Positions 25,632 through 35,225 of a stretch of DNA of 64,000 nucleotides are shown one piece after another. The notes below the pieces were generated by a model. It had not been told where the DNA came from. It saw only the letters and a list, made by a program, of their open reading frames with translations, and searched no databases. Source of the stretch: an uncultured Shewanella sp. (GTDB lineage Bacteria > Pseudomonadota > Gammaproteobacteria > Enterobacterales > Shewanellaceae); NCBI RefSeq assembly GCF_947501665.1, contig NZ_CANMWS010000027.1:1-64000 (forward strand), written 5' to 3'. A program made the position numbers and the translations under genes. Numbering within the stretch: the stretch's first letter is position 1; each line of letters starts with the position of its first letter.

Positions 25632-26138
25632 ATGGTTGTTGCAGAGACTGGACGGTTATATCTTCGTCGGTTTAACGTAGATGATGCTAAAGCAGTTTTT
25701 TTACTGAATAGCATGCCTAAGATTTTAAGTCATTTACCGGGTTCTCCACTTAGGTCAGTTGAAGAAGCTCGCCAAGTTATTTTAAATGTTGCCTTGCCGA
25801 CTTATGCTCAATTTGATTATGGTCGCTGGGCGGTTGTCCATAAACAAGATGAGCGTATTATTGGTTTTTGTGGTCCCAAATATCTTGATTGCTATAATGA
25901 AGTCGAGTTATCTTTTCGTTACTTACCTGAATATTGGGGACAAGGCTTTGCCACTGAAGCAGCTATTGCGGCAATAGAAATATGCCAAGAATATCATTTA
26001 GCAGGGATTATGGCCTTAGTATTGCCGGGTAATCATGAGTATGAACATGTATTGAAAAAAATTAAAATGTATGAAACAAAAAGAGATCATTATTTAGGTT
26101 ATCGGGTTAAAATATTTCATCGACTTTTTGATCATTAA
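25632..26138 (+). CDS. GNAT family N-acetyltransferase (RimJ/RimL type)
   Basis: The 168-residue protein shows the GNAT fold of the RimJ/RimL-like class. The N-terminal TGRLYLRRFNVDDAKAVF opens the domain, and the acetyl-CoA-binding motif A follows (ELSFRYLPEYWGQGFATEAA, about residues 93-112, with the Q/R-x-x-G-x-G/A pattern as WGQGFA). The C-terminal motif usually reads N-x-x-S...L-x-K-x-G-F, but here it is NHEYEHVLKKIKM, so the usual Ser is changed. The substrate (protein N-terminus, antibiotic or metabolite) cannot be told. GGGAG six bases before ATG 25632 supports the start. A terminator shared with fur follows. Confidence 0.88.
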   Translation: MVVAETGRLYLRRFNVDDAKAVFLLNSMPKILSHLPGSPLRSVEEARQVILNVALPTYAQFDYGRWAVVHKQDERIIGFCGPKYLDCYNEVELSFRYLPEYWGQGFATEAAIAAIEICQEYHLAGIMALVLPGNHEYEHVLKKIKMYETKRDHYLGYRVKIFHRLFDH

Positions 26139-26170
26139 GTTTATTCTTTCAAAGAAAGATCATTTGTTCG

Positions 26171-26201
26171 TTAAAAAACCAGCAATTAGCTGGTTTATTA
26201 A
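26171..26201. terminator. Convergent terminator between the acetyltransferase gene and fur
   Basis: Stem AAACCAGC with GCTGGTTT around a short loop (26176-26196), with A-tract before and TTTATTAAT after. It sits between two facing genes. Confidence 0.8.
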
Positions 26202-26214
26202 TCTATTTGGTGGA

Positions 26215-26646
26215 CTATTTTTCTTCATGATCACAGTGACCATCGGCACAAACGCCGTATAGGTATAAACTGTGATTTGTTAATTTTATATTGTATTTTG
26301 CGGCAATTTCATCTTGGCGTTGTTCAATGATGTCATCGGCAAATTCAATCACTTTGCCACAAGATAGGCAAACAAGGTGGTCATGATGATGTTGAGTTGC
26401 CAATTCAAATACAGCTTTACCACTTTCAAAGTGATGACGGGTGACGATACCTGCATCATCAAATTGGTTTAATACACGATAGACTGTCGCGAGGCCAATT
26501 TCTTCACCTAAATCTAATAGTCTTTTATAAAGATCTTCAGCACTGATGTGTTGATTTTCGGGCTCTTGCATGAGCTCTAAGATCTTTATTCGAGGGAGGG
26601 TTACTTTTAACCCTGCTTTTTTTAGCGCTTGATTTCCATCAGTCAT
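26215..26646 (-). CDS. fur: Ferric uptake regulator Fur
   Basis: The 143-residue protein has a winged-helix DNA-binding half (KKAGLKVTLPRIKILELMQ, ISAEDLYKRL, IGLATVYRVLNQFDDAGIV) and a metal-binding dimerisation half with HHHDHLVCLSCGKVIEF and the C-terminal GVCADGHCDH. It binds DNA with ferrous iron and represses iron-acquisition genes, and it often acts on its own promoter. The 143-residue length and the two Cys pairs match enterobacterial Fur closely. It is monocistronic, bounded by the terminator at 26.18 kb, and transcribed from the AT-rich region at 26.65-26.92 kb. Confidence 0.97.
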   Translation of the reverse strand: MTDGNQALKKAGLKVTLPRIKILELMQEPENQHISAEDLYKRLLDLGEEIGLATVYRVLNQFDDAGIVTRHHFESGKAVFELATQHHHDHLVCLSCGKVIEFADDIIEQRQDEIAAKYNIKLTNHSLYLYGVCADGHCDHEEK

Positions 26647-26917
26647 GATGCATCTCTTATTTGCAGAACGATTAGCATAAATGTTAATGGTTCATTTGTG
26701 GCCGTTGAAACCATTATATGTGTACCTGCAGAAAACTGGAACCTTTGATTTATCTATATCAGTCAAATGAATAATAATTATAGGGTATTTTTTTTAATAT
26801 GCGATAAAATAAGCAATTTAAGCATACATTCTGTAATGTTATTAAGTTTATTTGACGTATTTTATAAAATATAAAATCGATATGGGAAAGGAAGCGTTTT
26901 ATTGATAAACAGGCATA
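26647..26917. other. Intergenic region upstream of fur, no gene seen
   Basis: 271 AT-rich bases before the fusA terminator. It must hold the fur promoter, for example around TTAGCATAAATGTTAATGG (near 26670), a weakly palindromic stretch that I could not confirm as a Fur box. The 63-residue minus-strand frame inside has no ribosome-binding site and overlaps the terminator. Confidence 0.5.
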
Positions 26918-26949
26918 AAAAACCCCATAAAATATTTTATGGGGTTTCA
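26916..26949 (-). terminator. Intrinsic terminator of the EF-G gene
   Basis: On the minus strand the palindrome AACCCCATAAAAT / ATTTTATGGGGTT (26921-26947) is followed by a T-run, 27 bp after the fusA stop codon. Confidence 0.88.
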
Positions 26950-26975
26950 ATGGTACTAAAGATTAACGGCTAGCA

Positions 26976-29060
26976 TTATTTTTTAGCGTTTCTTTCTTTA
27001 ACTTCAGCAATGACTTTTTCAGCAACACTGTTAGGACAAGGTGCATAATGAGCAAATTCCATAGAGAATTGACCACGACCTGATGTCATTGTACGTAATG
27101 AACCGATGTAACCAAACATTTCTGATAATGGGACGTCAGCTTTAATACGAACGCCTGTTACACCTGCCATTTGATCTTTGATCATGCCGCGGCGACGGTT
27201 AAGATCGCCAATTACATCACCAACGTTGTCTTCTGGGCTGAATACATCAACGTTCATGATAGGTTCAAGCAGTTGTGCACCGGCTTTAGGCATAGATTGA
27301 CGGAAAGCACCTTTAGCAGCAATTTCAAACGCGATAGCCGATGAATCGACTGCGTGGAAAGCACCATCTGTTAGTTCTAGTTCAACGTCAAGTACCGGGA
27401 AGCCTGCAACAGTACCGGTTTCCATCATTGAAGCGAAGCCTTTTTCAACAGCAGGCCAGAATTCTTTTGGTACGTTACCACCCACAACTGAAGAGCTGAA
27501 AGTGAAACCTGAGTTTTGCTCACCAGGACGGATAACATAGTCAATTTTACCAAATTGACCAGAACCACCAGATTGCTTCTTATGCGTGTAGCTATCTTCA
27601 ATGGTTTTTGTGATTGTTTCGCGGTAAGCAACTTGTGGCTCACCAACAATAAGATCAACACCATAAGTACGCTTAAGAATGTCAACTTTAATGTCTAAGT
27701 GAAGCTCACCCATACCTTTAAGGATGGTTTCACCTGAATCTTCATCTGTTTCTACGCGGAAAGATGGATCTTCTGCAATCATTTTACCGATAGCGATACC
27801 CATTTTCTCACTGCCACCTTTATCTTTTGGCGCAACAGCGATAGAAATAACAGGATCTGGGAATACCATGGCTTCTAGTGTACAAGGATGTTTAACATCA
27901 CATAATGTGTGACCTGTCTGGACATTCTTCATACCGACAATAGCGATAATGTCACCCGCTTGAGCAGAATCTAATTCGTTACGCTCATCAGCTTGCATTT
28001 CAACCATACGGCCAACACGTTCTGTTTTACCGGTGAACGAGTTTAGAATGGTGTCGCCTTTGTTGATTTTACCAGAGTAAATACGTACGAAGGTAAGCGC
28101 ACCAAAGCGGTCATCCATGATTTTGAATGCGAGTGCTTTTAATGGCTCATCAACAGAGACTAGGGCATGTTCGCCAGTTTCATTACCTTCTTCATCGGTA
28201 AGTGGCTGAGGATCAACTTCAGTTGGTGAAGGTAGGTAATCAACAACAGCGTCAAGTAGAAGCTGCATACCTTTGTTTTTGAAAGCACTACCACAGTATG
28301 TTGGGAAGAAGTCCATTGTACGTGTTCCTTTACGGATACAACGCTTAATGTCTTCCATAGATGGCTCTTCGCCTTCCATGTACGCTTCCATTAGGTCATC
28401 GTCTTGCTCAACAGCAGTTTCGATTAGCATTTCACGGTATTCTTCAACAAGATCGACCATGTCAGCTGGAATATCTTCAATCTTGTAGTTTTCAGCTTGT
28501 CCAGTTTCGTCCCATACCCATGCTTTACGAGTCAGTAGGTCAACAACCCCTTTGAACTCATCTTCGATGCCGATAGGCAGAACCATAACCAGTGGGTTTG
28601 CAGCTAGTACGTCTTTAGTTTGCTTAACAACACGTAGGAAGTCAGCACCCATACGGTCTAACTTGTTTACGAAGATGATACGAGCAACTTCTGATTCGTT
28701 TGCATAACGCCAGTTTGTTTCTGATTGAGGCTCAACACCGCCACTTCCACAGAATACACCGACACCACCGTCTAATACTTTAAGAGAACGATAAACTTCA
28801 ACAGTGAAGTCAACGTGACCAGGGGTGTCAATAACGTTAAAACGGTGATCGTTCCAAAAACAACTTACAGCAGCAGACTGAATGGTAATACCACGCTCAG
28901 CTTCCTGTTCCATGAAGTCAGTTGTAGATTCACCGTCATGAACTTCACCGATCTTATGGATTTTACCGGTTAGCTTAAGGATACGCTCGGTTGTAGTGGT
29001 CTTACCCGCGTCAACGTGAGCGAAGATACCAATGTTTCTGTACTTTGATAAATCAGTCAT
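26976..29060 (-). CDS. fusA: Elongation factor G, second (non-str-operon) paralogue
   Basis: The 694-residue translational GTPase shows all G motifs: AHVDAGKTTTTERIL (G1), RGITIQSA (G2), DTPGHVDF (G3), NKLDRMGAD (G4) and the GSA motif in YCGSAFKNKG (G5). Domains II-V follow, including the domain IV stretch SGGSGQFGKIDYVIRPG. It catalyses ribosomal translocation and, in some paralogues, ribosome recycling. It is a stand-alone gene, not flanked by rpsL, rpsG or tuf, as expected for the second EF-G found in Vibrio, Shewanella and Pseudomonas. Domain IV deviates from the usual SGGRGQYG wording, which also fits a paralogue. A division of labour between elongation and recycling is known for Pseudomonas EF-G pairs; for this one it is inference. 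Confidence 0.95.
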   Translation of the reverse strand: MTDLSKYRNIGIFAHVDAGKTTTTERILKLTGKIHKIGEVHDGESTTDFMEQEAERGITIQSAAVSCFWNDHRFNVIDTPGHVDFTVEVYRSLKVLDGGVGVFCGSGGVEPQSETNWRYANESEVARIIFVNKLDRMGADFLRVVKQTKDVLAANPLVMVLPIGIEDEFKGVVDLLTRKAWVWDETGQAENYKIEDIPADMVDLVEEYREMLIETAVEQDDDLMEAYMEGEEPSMEDIKRCIRKGTRTMDFFPTYCGSAFKNKGMQLLLDAVVDYLPSPTEVDPQPLTDEEGNETGEHALVSVDEPLKALAFKIMDDRFGALTFVRIYSGKINKGDTILNSFTGKTERVGRMVEMQADERNELDSAQAGDIIAIVGMKNVQTGHTLCDVKHPCTLEAMVFPDPVISIAVAPKDKGGSEKMGIAIGKMIAEDPSFRVETDEDSGETILKGMGELHLDIKVDILKRTYGVDLIVGEPQVAYRETITKTIEDSYTHKKQSGGSGQFGKIDYVIRPGEQNSGFTFSSSVVGGNVPKEFWPAVEKGFASMMETGTVAGFPVLDVELELTDGAFHAVDSSAIAFEIAAKGAFRQSMPKAGAQLLEPIMNVDVFSPEDNVGDVIGDLNRRRGMIKDQMAGVTGVRIKADVPLSEMFGYIGSLRTMTSGRGQFSMEFAHYAPCPNSVAEKVIAEVKERNAKK

Positions 29061-29170
29061 TTTTTTACTCTATTGGAGTTACGTTCTAAAATTCCGCGCA
29101 AGTATAGCAATACTTTCCGAATTTTTTTATCGATTTTTATCAATTTGAGTTAAATAAGCCAAATTAAAAT

Positions 29171-29208
29171 CAAAAAAGCCCTTAAAACCGCAGGATTATG
29201 GTTTTAAT
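29171..29208 (-). terminator. Probable terminator of the hybrid kinase gene
   Basis: Read on the minus strand, TTAAAACC / GGTTTTAA (29182-29207) forms an 8-bp stem followed by GGGC and a six-T run. It lies about 70 bp beyond the kinase stop and before the EF-G promoter. Confidence 0.55.
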
Positions 29209-29277
29209 TATTTATGTTGAACCAGATTATCCGCAGGGTTAAAGGGGAGTTAAAATGGCAAAAATGGCATTTGATTA

Positions 29278-31743
29278 TTATGAAGTGGTAAGATATTTGT
29301 TAATCATTTCGAATAGTTTGGCTTTTTGAATGGGTTTTGAAAGATAATCATTCATGCCGACTTGGGCACATTTTTTAATATCTTGATCTAAAATACTGGC
29401 AGTCAAAGCGATAATGGGATGGGGGGGGATTTGTTGCTCCTTTTCGTACTGACGGATATTCGTTGTGGCAGTAAATCCATCCATTTCAGGCATCATACAA
29501 TCCATGAGGATCAAATCAAAATCAGAATTACTTTTTATTTTTTCAACGGCTTCTAATCCATTATTAGCAATTTCATAACGGTAACCTTCTTTTGATAAAA
29601 ACAAAGAAACGACTTTCTGATTAACTAAGTTATCTTCAACAATCAGGATACATTTTTGTAGTGAGTCTTGTTGCGGTGCAGTGTTATTTGATTCTATAGT
29701 GTCGTGGTTTCGACGCTGTTGGCAATATTTGACTCCATTAACTAAGGTATTTAACAGTCGGTTACCGAGTAATGGATATTTTATAATCCCATCAATTTTA
29801 TCTTTAAAATCAATACTGGGCGTGAGTATATGCTGACAAATAATAAAGGGAACTTCAGGATATTGATCTTTAAAGGTATTGAGTTGTATAAAAAAGTCAC
29901 TTTCACTTTCACTTTCGCCTTGATAATGATAAAGAAGAATCGCTTCTTTGGGCAATGTTGTGATGGATTCAAATTCTGTCAGTTTTTGTGCAATAGTGAC
30001 GCCGTAGTAAGTGAGCTCATTTTCGAGTGTTGAGCACACTTGATCATCGTCACTTATCAATGCAATAGAGGCGTTGTTCAAAGCAGTATTGAGATCGGGA
30101 GGGCAGGTTTCAACTAGTGTGGCATCGATAGTAAAAAAGAAAGTACTGCCTTGTCCTTTTTCTGAGTCTACGTCCAATTTCCCCCCCATCAGTTCGACCA
30201 GTTGAGAGCTAATACTGAGCCCTAAACCTGTTCCACCAAATTGTCTTGTTATCGAGCTGTCTTCTTGTGTGAAAGGAGAGAAAATACTGGCTTGTTTGTC
30301 TTTTTCAATACCCGTTCCGGTATCCGTTACGGCAAAATAAAGGCGTAATTTTCCTTGCTGTTCATGGGGTTGTTGAATAGATATTGTAATGTCACCAGAT
30401 GAGGTGAATTTGACGGCATTAGACATAAGGTTCATCAATATTTGACGTAATCTATGCTCATCAAGCATGACATTAAAAGCGACATTGCTGTTAATTTTAA
30501 TATTTAAATTGACCGATTTTTCTATTGCTTTTGATACCACAATAGCAAGTGTGTCGTAAGCGACTTCTCTGACGTTTGCATCACAAGGTGTAATTTCAAG
30601 ATTACCTGATTCAATTTTGGATAAATCAAGTACATCATTGATGAGCATTAATAAAGTATGTGAGGAGGTTTCAATCGTATTTAAATGTTCTTGTTGGGTA
30701 GGGGTAAGTTGAGTTTCGGCTAAAATACCTGACATACCAATAATGCCATTTAAAGGCGTTCGAATTTCATGGGACATATTGGCCAAAAAGGCGCTTTTGG
30801 CTTTATTAGAGGTTTGCGCTTGAGTATTCAGCTGTTTTAAGTTCTTCTCCACTTTTGTTAATGATCGTGTTAAATAAAATAAGACAGAAATGAGCAAAAT
30901 AAAGAGTAATAGTATTAATAATCGGTTGAGGTTTTCGAGTGAATTAAGTTTGTCTGTGAGTGCTAACGGAATTTCAATATTTAGAATATTGAGTTCATTT
31001 TCAACGCTATGGATGGTGGCTCTGAGCTGGCCTTGTAAGCCTGAGTCATGATTGATACCTGCAATCTGTCCGAGCTCTTCTAATTGCAGTAGTGTTGTTG
31101 TAAACGTTTGCAGATCGGCATGGAGCTTAGCGTGTTCTTTTTGAGTATTAAATAATGCTTTTAGCTCCTTAATATCTTTGATAAAGGCTTCTTGGTATTG
31201 AGGATCATGTAAGGTAAAAAAATAATAGATGTCTTGCTGGACTTGCCAAAAAGTTAATTGAATATTTTTATCTTGTGTATTGATAATGTTTTTTTCGAGT
31301 TGAATTAAAGCGGTTTGTAAATGATGTTTTAGGCCATTATTGTTGGTGCCATTAATATCAAGTAATACCTGTGATAGTTCGTTAAAGGCATTGATATAAA
31401 TATTAATGCTATCTATCATGACTAGACTATTGTAGTTAATATCTATTCTATTGTTTGATAATAATTGTTCAATTTGTATAATATCTTTCTTGAGCTGTTC
31501 GCCTTGTTGTTGTAAAGAGACTGCGTATTGTTCATCCAGTCTAGACATGAAATCCTTTTCATGTCGTCTCATCGTGAGTAAGCGGTTAGAAGAGTTGGAT
31601 ACCGTCACTTCAAGAGAAAGTAGATTATTTTCAGTTTCAATAATTTGATGGTTAAAGTAAGTATAAATAAGCAGAAGAATAATAATGGCACTGGTGGCGA
31701 GTTGAAGTTGTAATTTAATTGAGCTGGTGATTTTATTGGGCAT
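29278..31743 (-). CDS. Hybrid sensor histidine kinase with response-receiver domain
   Basis: This 821-residue membrane kinase has membrane helices at about residues 12-30 and 270-292 that enclose a mostly helical ~240-residue periplasmic sensor. A HisKA domain follows with the phosphoacceptor His in ANMSHEIRTPLNGIIGM, then an HATPase domain (N box NLMSNAVKFT, G boxes DTGTGI and FGGTGLGLSI). A diverged, receiver-like stretch (residues ~555-665, ASIALISDDDQVCSTLENEL...) comes next, and finally a complete receiver (ILIVEDNLVNQKVV, phosphoacceptor Asp in LILMDCMMPEMDG). There is no Hpt domain or adjacent response regulator, so it probably signals through a separate Hpt protein. The stimulus is unknown. 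ATG 31743 is preferred over the in-frame TTG 31749. It is monocistronic. Confidence 0.93.
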   Translation of the reverse strand: MPNKITSSIKLQLQLATSAIIILLLIYTYFNHQIIETENNLLSLEVTVSNSSNRLLTMRRHEKDFMSRLDEQYAVSLQQQGEQLKKDIIQIEQLLSNNRIDINYNSLVMIDSINIYINAFNELSQVLLDINGTNNNGLKHHLQTALIQLEKNIINTQDKNIQLTFWQVQQDIYYFFTLHDPQYQEAFIKDIKELKALFNTQKEHAKLHADLQTFTTTLLQLEELGQIAGINHDSGLQGQLRATIHSVENELNILNIEIPLALTDKLNSLENLNRLLILLLFILLISVLFYLTRSLTKVEKNLKQLNTQAQTSNKAKSAFLANMSHEIRTPLNGIIGMSGILAETQLTPTQQEHLNTIETSSHTLLMLINDVLDLSKIESGNLEITPCDANVREVAYDTLAIVVSKAIEKSVNLNIKINSNVAFNVMLDEHRLRQILMNLMSNAVKFTSSGDITISIQQPHEQQGKLRLYFAVTDTGTGIEKDKQASIFSPFTQEDSSITRQFGGTGLGLSISSQLVELMGGKLDVDSEKGQGSTFFFTIDATLVETCPPDLNTALNNASIALISDDDQVCSTLENELTYYGVTIAQKLTEFESITTLPKEAILLYHYQGESESESDFFIQLNTFKDQYPEVPFIICQHILTPSIDFKDKIDGIIKYPLLGNRLLNTLVNGVKYCQQRRNHDTIESNNTAPQQDSLQKCILIVEDNLVNQKVVSLFLSKEGYRYEIANNGLEAVEKIKSNSDFDLILMDCMMPEMDGFTATTNIRQYEKEQQIPPHPIIALTASILDQDIKKCAQVGMNDYLSKPIQKAKLFEMINKYLTTS

Positions 31744-31949
31744 AATCAAATCGCTTCCATGTACGAAGGTGTATGGTTGAATACGTGCTTTTGTGTTGAG
31801 TATAGTTAAGTTCTTTTACTTTGGTGGGATTGAGGAGAAGATGTGTTTTTACTCGTTTATTTTAGCAAACTTGGGATGAGTTTGAGCTTCGCAATAAGAA
31901 GGATTCAGTTTAATCATTTTTAATGAGTTGGTTTCAGTGAAAAAAGGGG

Positions 31950-33422
31950 CTAATCGGCAGGGGGGATGTTGGCATTTTTACGGAATAAATTCATCGGATC
32001 ATATTTTTTTTTGATTTGCCTTATCTTATTGTAATTTTTACCATAGACTTTCTTAAGGTGTTGGTTATGTTCTTCACCAATGCCAGCATGATTAAGGTAA
32101 ATACGGTTTTGGTTTGAATAGGTTGCGAGTCTATCCCACAATGCCCGTCCCCAAGCAATATTAGCATCATCAAAGTTTGCATCAATCCAGGCTAAATTTG
32201 ACTCGAGCATAAAGTCTGTATCTCTTGAACCAAAGGCTGTAGCCTCTTCAGCGATCTCACGATATGCACCGCGTAAGCATTGGATGACAAAAGAGACGTT
32301 GCCCTTACAAGTGGAAAGGGGTCTTAATCTAAATCCATCGATGAATTCTTTTAGCATAGAGTGACTTAATTGGTTTGTATAAATCGATTTAAAGTAAAAG
32401 CGTTGAGGTTGAACTTTATTGCTATTCCAATTTTCAAACCATTGTTGGACTTGCTTGAAGGGGATAATTGATGTGGCATCATGGACTAGACCATCAAAAG
32501 AGCAAAGACGCTGAATGTGTTTTTGAGCCTCTTTATGTTCTCCTACATGAACCCCTGCAAGCATGACAACATCTTGATCATGTAAATGTTTAGGAAAGTG
32601 GAGGCTAGGTGGGACGCGATAAATAAATGCAATAGAGGTTAAATCTTGACTGGCTTGTGCCATGAAGTCTCGCCATTGTAATAATACACTTTCCGCTTTA
32701 TCTATAGGATACATAGGGCTACAAAAGAGGACTTCAGGTCCAATAGGGTGGGCTTGAAATAGAAAAGAACTGACCACACCAAAGTTTCCGCTGCCGCCAC
32801 ATAAGGCCCAAAATAAATCAGTATGTTTGTCTTTTGAGACGGTTAAAATTCGCCCGTCACTGGTAACAATTTGTGCTGATAATAAATTATCAATAGTTAA
32901 ACCATGCTTTCCCGTGAGCCAACCAAATCCACCTCCTAAGGTGAGTCCTGCAATACCTGTGACAGAGACTGTGCCGACAGGCACTGCGAGACCAAAAGCT
33001 TGTGTTTCATGATCGAGTTTACCCAGTAGTGTGCCAGCTTCGACTCTGACTTGCTTGGTATTAGCATCGACATAAACACTTTGCATTTTGCATAAATCGA
33101 TTAACATGCCACCTTCACAGCTGGCATGCCCTGCAACATTATGACCGCCGCTTTTAACTGCGATAAGGAGTTTATGTTTTGCTGCAAAAATAACACAGGT
33201 TTGAATGTCTGCTACGCCTGTTGGTTTGACAATGAAAGCAGGTTTTCTATCAAAGATATGGTTAAAGATCTGTCTAGACTCTTCATATTCATGACCGTCT
33301 TCAAACAGTATATTTGAATTGAGTAGAGCCTTGAATCGGTCAAATTCTTCTTCTGGAATGTCAACGTTTTTATTATTTAATCCTTTTACTTTTATCATGC
33401 TGCTCAAACACCCATCGTTCAT
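31950..33422 (-). CDS. FAD-binding oxidoreductase with berberine-bridge C-terminus
   Basis: The 490-residue protein is a VAO/PCMH-type flavoprotein. The FAD domain contains KSGGHNVAGHASCEGGML, whose first His is the usual covalent FAD anchor. GTVSVTGIAGLTLGGGFGWL follows, where bicovalent members carry a Cys that is absent here, so single covalent attachment is likely, as in 6-hydroxynicotine oxidase. The C-terminal NHAGIGEEHNQHLKKVYGKNYNKI...KYDPMNLFR is the BBE domain. Related enzymes oxidise sugars, alkaloids or other small alcohols and amines with oxygen; the substrate is not evident. No signal peptide is visible. The first two possible starts (33422 and the ATG eight codons in) have only weak ribosome-binding sites. 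It is a single gene. Confidence 0.9.
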   Translation of the reverse strand: MNDGCLSSMIKVKGLNNKNVDIPEEEFDRFKALLNSNILFEDGHEYEESRQIFNHIFDRKPAFIVKPTGVADIQTCVIFAAKHKLLIAVKSGGHNVAGHASCEGGMLIDLCKMQSVYVDANTKQVRVEAGTLLGKLDHETQAFGLAVPVGTVSVTGIAGLTLGGGFGWLTGKHGLTIDNLLSAQIVTSDGRILTVSKDKHTDLFWALCGGSGNFGVVSSFLFQAHPIGPEVLFCSPMYPIDKAESVLLQWRDFMAQASQDLTSIAFIYRVPPSLHFPKHLHDQDVVMLAGVHVGEHKEAQKHIQRLCSFDGLVHDATSIIPFKQVQQWFENWNSNKVQPQRFYFKSIYTNQLSHSMLKEFIDGFRLRPLSTCKGNVSFVIQCLRGAYREIAEEATAFGSRDTDFMLESNLAWIDANFDDANIAWGRALWDRLATYSNQNRIYLNHAGIGEEHNQHLKKVYGKNYNKIRQIKKKYDPMNLFRKNANIPPAD

Positions 33423-33593
33423 TATTTATTTTATATATTAGTCTAAGTTTGCACTTTTATTTTCGAGTGGATCAAAATTGATTGGGCGATAACGGTCATA
33501 ATTTTGATCAGAAAAATCTAGATGAGAATATTGGGGCAAGCGATTAAGGAGCGGGCAATTATGCTCCTTATTCAGGTAAAGGGATTGTTTAAT

Positions 33594-34538
33594 TTACACT
33601 TGTTCTAAATATGCAGCAGCGCCAATGAGTCCGGGCTGAGGCTCTGTGATTAAATACAAAGGTGCTTGATTAACATAGCCTGTGAAGCGACCTTTATGTG
33701 TATAATGCTGTTTAAATTGTGTGAAATCTATATGCTCAATGATCCTAGGCAGAATCCCTCCAGCAATATAAACCCCACCAAAAGCGCCATTCATGAGAAC
33801 GAGATCGCCTAAGAATTGTGCCAATATTTCTAAGAAAAGCTCAATACTTCTAATGCATAATTCATCTGTTTTATGGATGAAGTGTTCGGTAATATGCTGA
33901 GCATCATATGGCTGGGCAATGACATTAGATTGAACGGCAAGTGCCTGATAGATATTAATGATACCTTGTCCAGATAAGAGTCGTTCTATCGATACACGTT
34001 CATGTTGGTCTAATAAATGGTTCAATACTTGTATTTGTTGTTTCGATGTAGGCGCAAAAGCAATATGCCCGCCTTCACCACTGATACAGTGATGATGCTT
34101 ACCGACTGAGATGAGTTGAGCAATACCTAAGCCTGTACCTGGACCGCAAACCATTTTTGGCGCCTGGGTTTGTGCTTTTTTATCACTGATGGTGATCAAT
34201 TGTTTGGAAGAGAGTTGAGGTAAGGACATGGCGATAGCATGATAATCATTGATGAGATGAACCTGTTTGATTTGACAATATTGTTCTAAGGAGTGAGCAG
34301 AAAATTGCCAATCAAGGTTGGTCATTTTAATGATTTCATCATTAACCGCCCCGGCAATACAAATACAGGCTTTTTCAATATTCAATTGATTAAATTCGAT
34401 ATAATGCTTGATTGCAGCTTCTAAGGAAGGAAATTCAGCACATTTAAAAGTTTGAATATGATTGAGTTTACTTTGACAAGCAATTGCAAGGCGTATATTG
34501 GTACCACCTACATCGGCGACTAGATTTCTTTGCAGCAT
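33594..34538 (-). CDS. glk: Glucokinase
   Basis: The 314-residue protein (from ATG 34538, with GAAGAGA upstream; the longer frame adds nine residues) is an ROK-unrelated, E. coli-type glucokinase. Motifs are the phosphate-1 loop VADVGGTNIRLA (residues ~5-16), the glucose-binding LINDYHAIAMSLP (about residue 92) and CGPGTGLGIAQL with ISGEGGHIAFAP (about residues 132-165). A glycine-rich GVYIAGGILPRI loop lies near residue 255. It phosphorylates glucose with ATP to glucose-6-phosphate in the cytosol. A solitary gene; a family 1 repeat lies in its upstream region beginning about 50 bp before the start, so its promoter may overlap or lie inside that element. Confidence 0.93.
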   Translation of the reverse strand: MLQRNLVADVGGTNIRLAIACQSKLNHIQTFKCAEFPSLEAAIKHYIEFNQLNIEKACICIAGAVNDEIIKMTNLDWQFSAHSLEQYCQIKQVHLINDYHAIAMSLPQLSSKQLITISDKKAQTQAPKMVCGPGTGLGIAQLISVGKHHHCISGEGGHIAFAPTSKQQIQVLNHLLDQHERVSIERLLSGQGIINIYQALAVQSNVIAQPYDAQHITEHFIHKTDELCIRSIELFLEILAQFLGDLVLMNGAFGGVYIAGGILPRIIEHIDFTQFKQHYTHKGRFTGYVNQAPLYLITEPQPGLIGAAAYLEQV

Positions 34539-34590
34539 AGGGTTCTCTTCGTTTTGCATTTTCATATGTCAGTCAAGATTTACGGTAGAG

Positions 34591-34810
34591 CTTAGAACGA
34601 GTTGATTTTTTGTGATTACATGATGTTCGAGATAAACGAGTCTGAATCGCGGCGAGAGGGATGACGCCTAGTCATTCTTAGCCCCTTTAGATGGGGGAGG
34701 TCGAACAACGTTTGAATCAAGGCCGACAATAACGACGCCACATAAGCTCTGCTAGGTCAAATAACGCCACAAACGGCTGCAGAAATCACTACCAAAGATA
34801 AACATGAATA
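34591..34810 (-). repeat. Family 1 dispersed repeat (MITE-like), copy C, inverted
   Basis: About 220 bp, opposite orientation to copies A and B. Read on the minus strand it shows GATTTCTGCAG, CAGAGCTTATGTGGCGTCGTT, GAATGACTAGGCGTCAT, CCTCTCGCCGCGATT and CGTTTATCT in the same order as copy B. Its ends are diverged. It lies in the glk upstream region. Confidence 0.8.
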
Positions 34811-35225
34811 TAAGATAACGGATTTAATCAACGCTGGCGAACATGATTTTAAATTTGTCTCCAAACTGCTTTAAAAATGTTTATTTGTGATTAAATTACG
34901 TTATTAAAATGATGCAAGTCAAGCTGATGTATCATAGCATTCATCATGAATATTACATTAATTACTTATTTTACAATTAGTTGGTTATCTATCGCGATAT
35001 TCATCAATAAAGTTCAATAATCAGTTTGGTTGTTTTTTTACCACGCTTAAAGAGCGAATGCAATACCGCTAAAAATGATGAGACAGTGTTTGTTTTTGAT
35101 TTTAATCGGACCGTTAAGCGTGGGCTATTTGATTTAAAGTGGGATTTTAAAGCGTGTAGGCTTAACCTCATCTGCGCTTGAGGTTATACTGACGGAAAAT
35201 TTATATTCGTTGCGATTAATATTAA
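34811..35225. other. Intergenic region upstream of tsaB
   Basis: 415 bp without a gene. Near its end AACCTCA (35164-35170) and TGAGGTT (35179-35185) form a hairpin whose right arm runs into TTATACT, a plausible -10 for tsaB, so the palindrome may act as an operator. The rest shows nothing recognisable. Confidence 0.45.
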
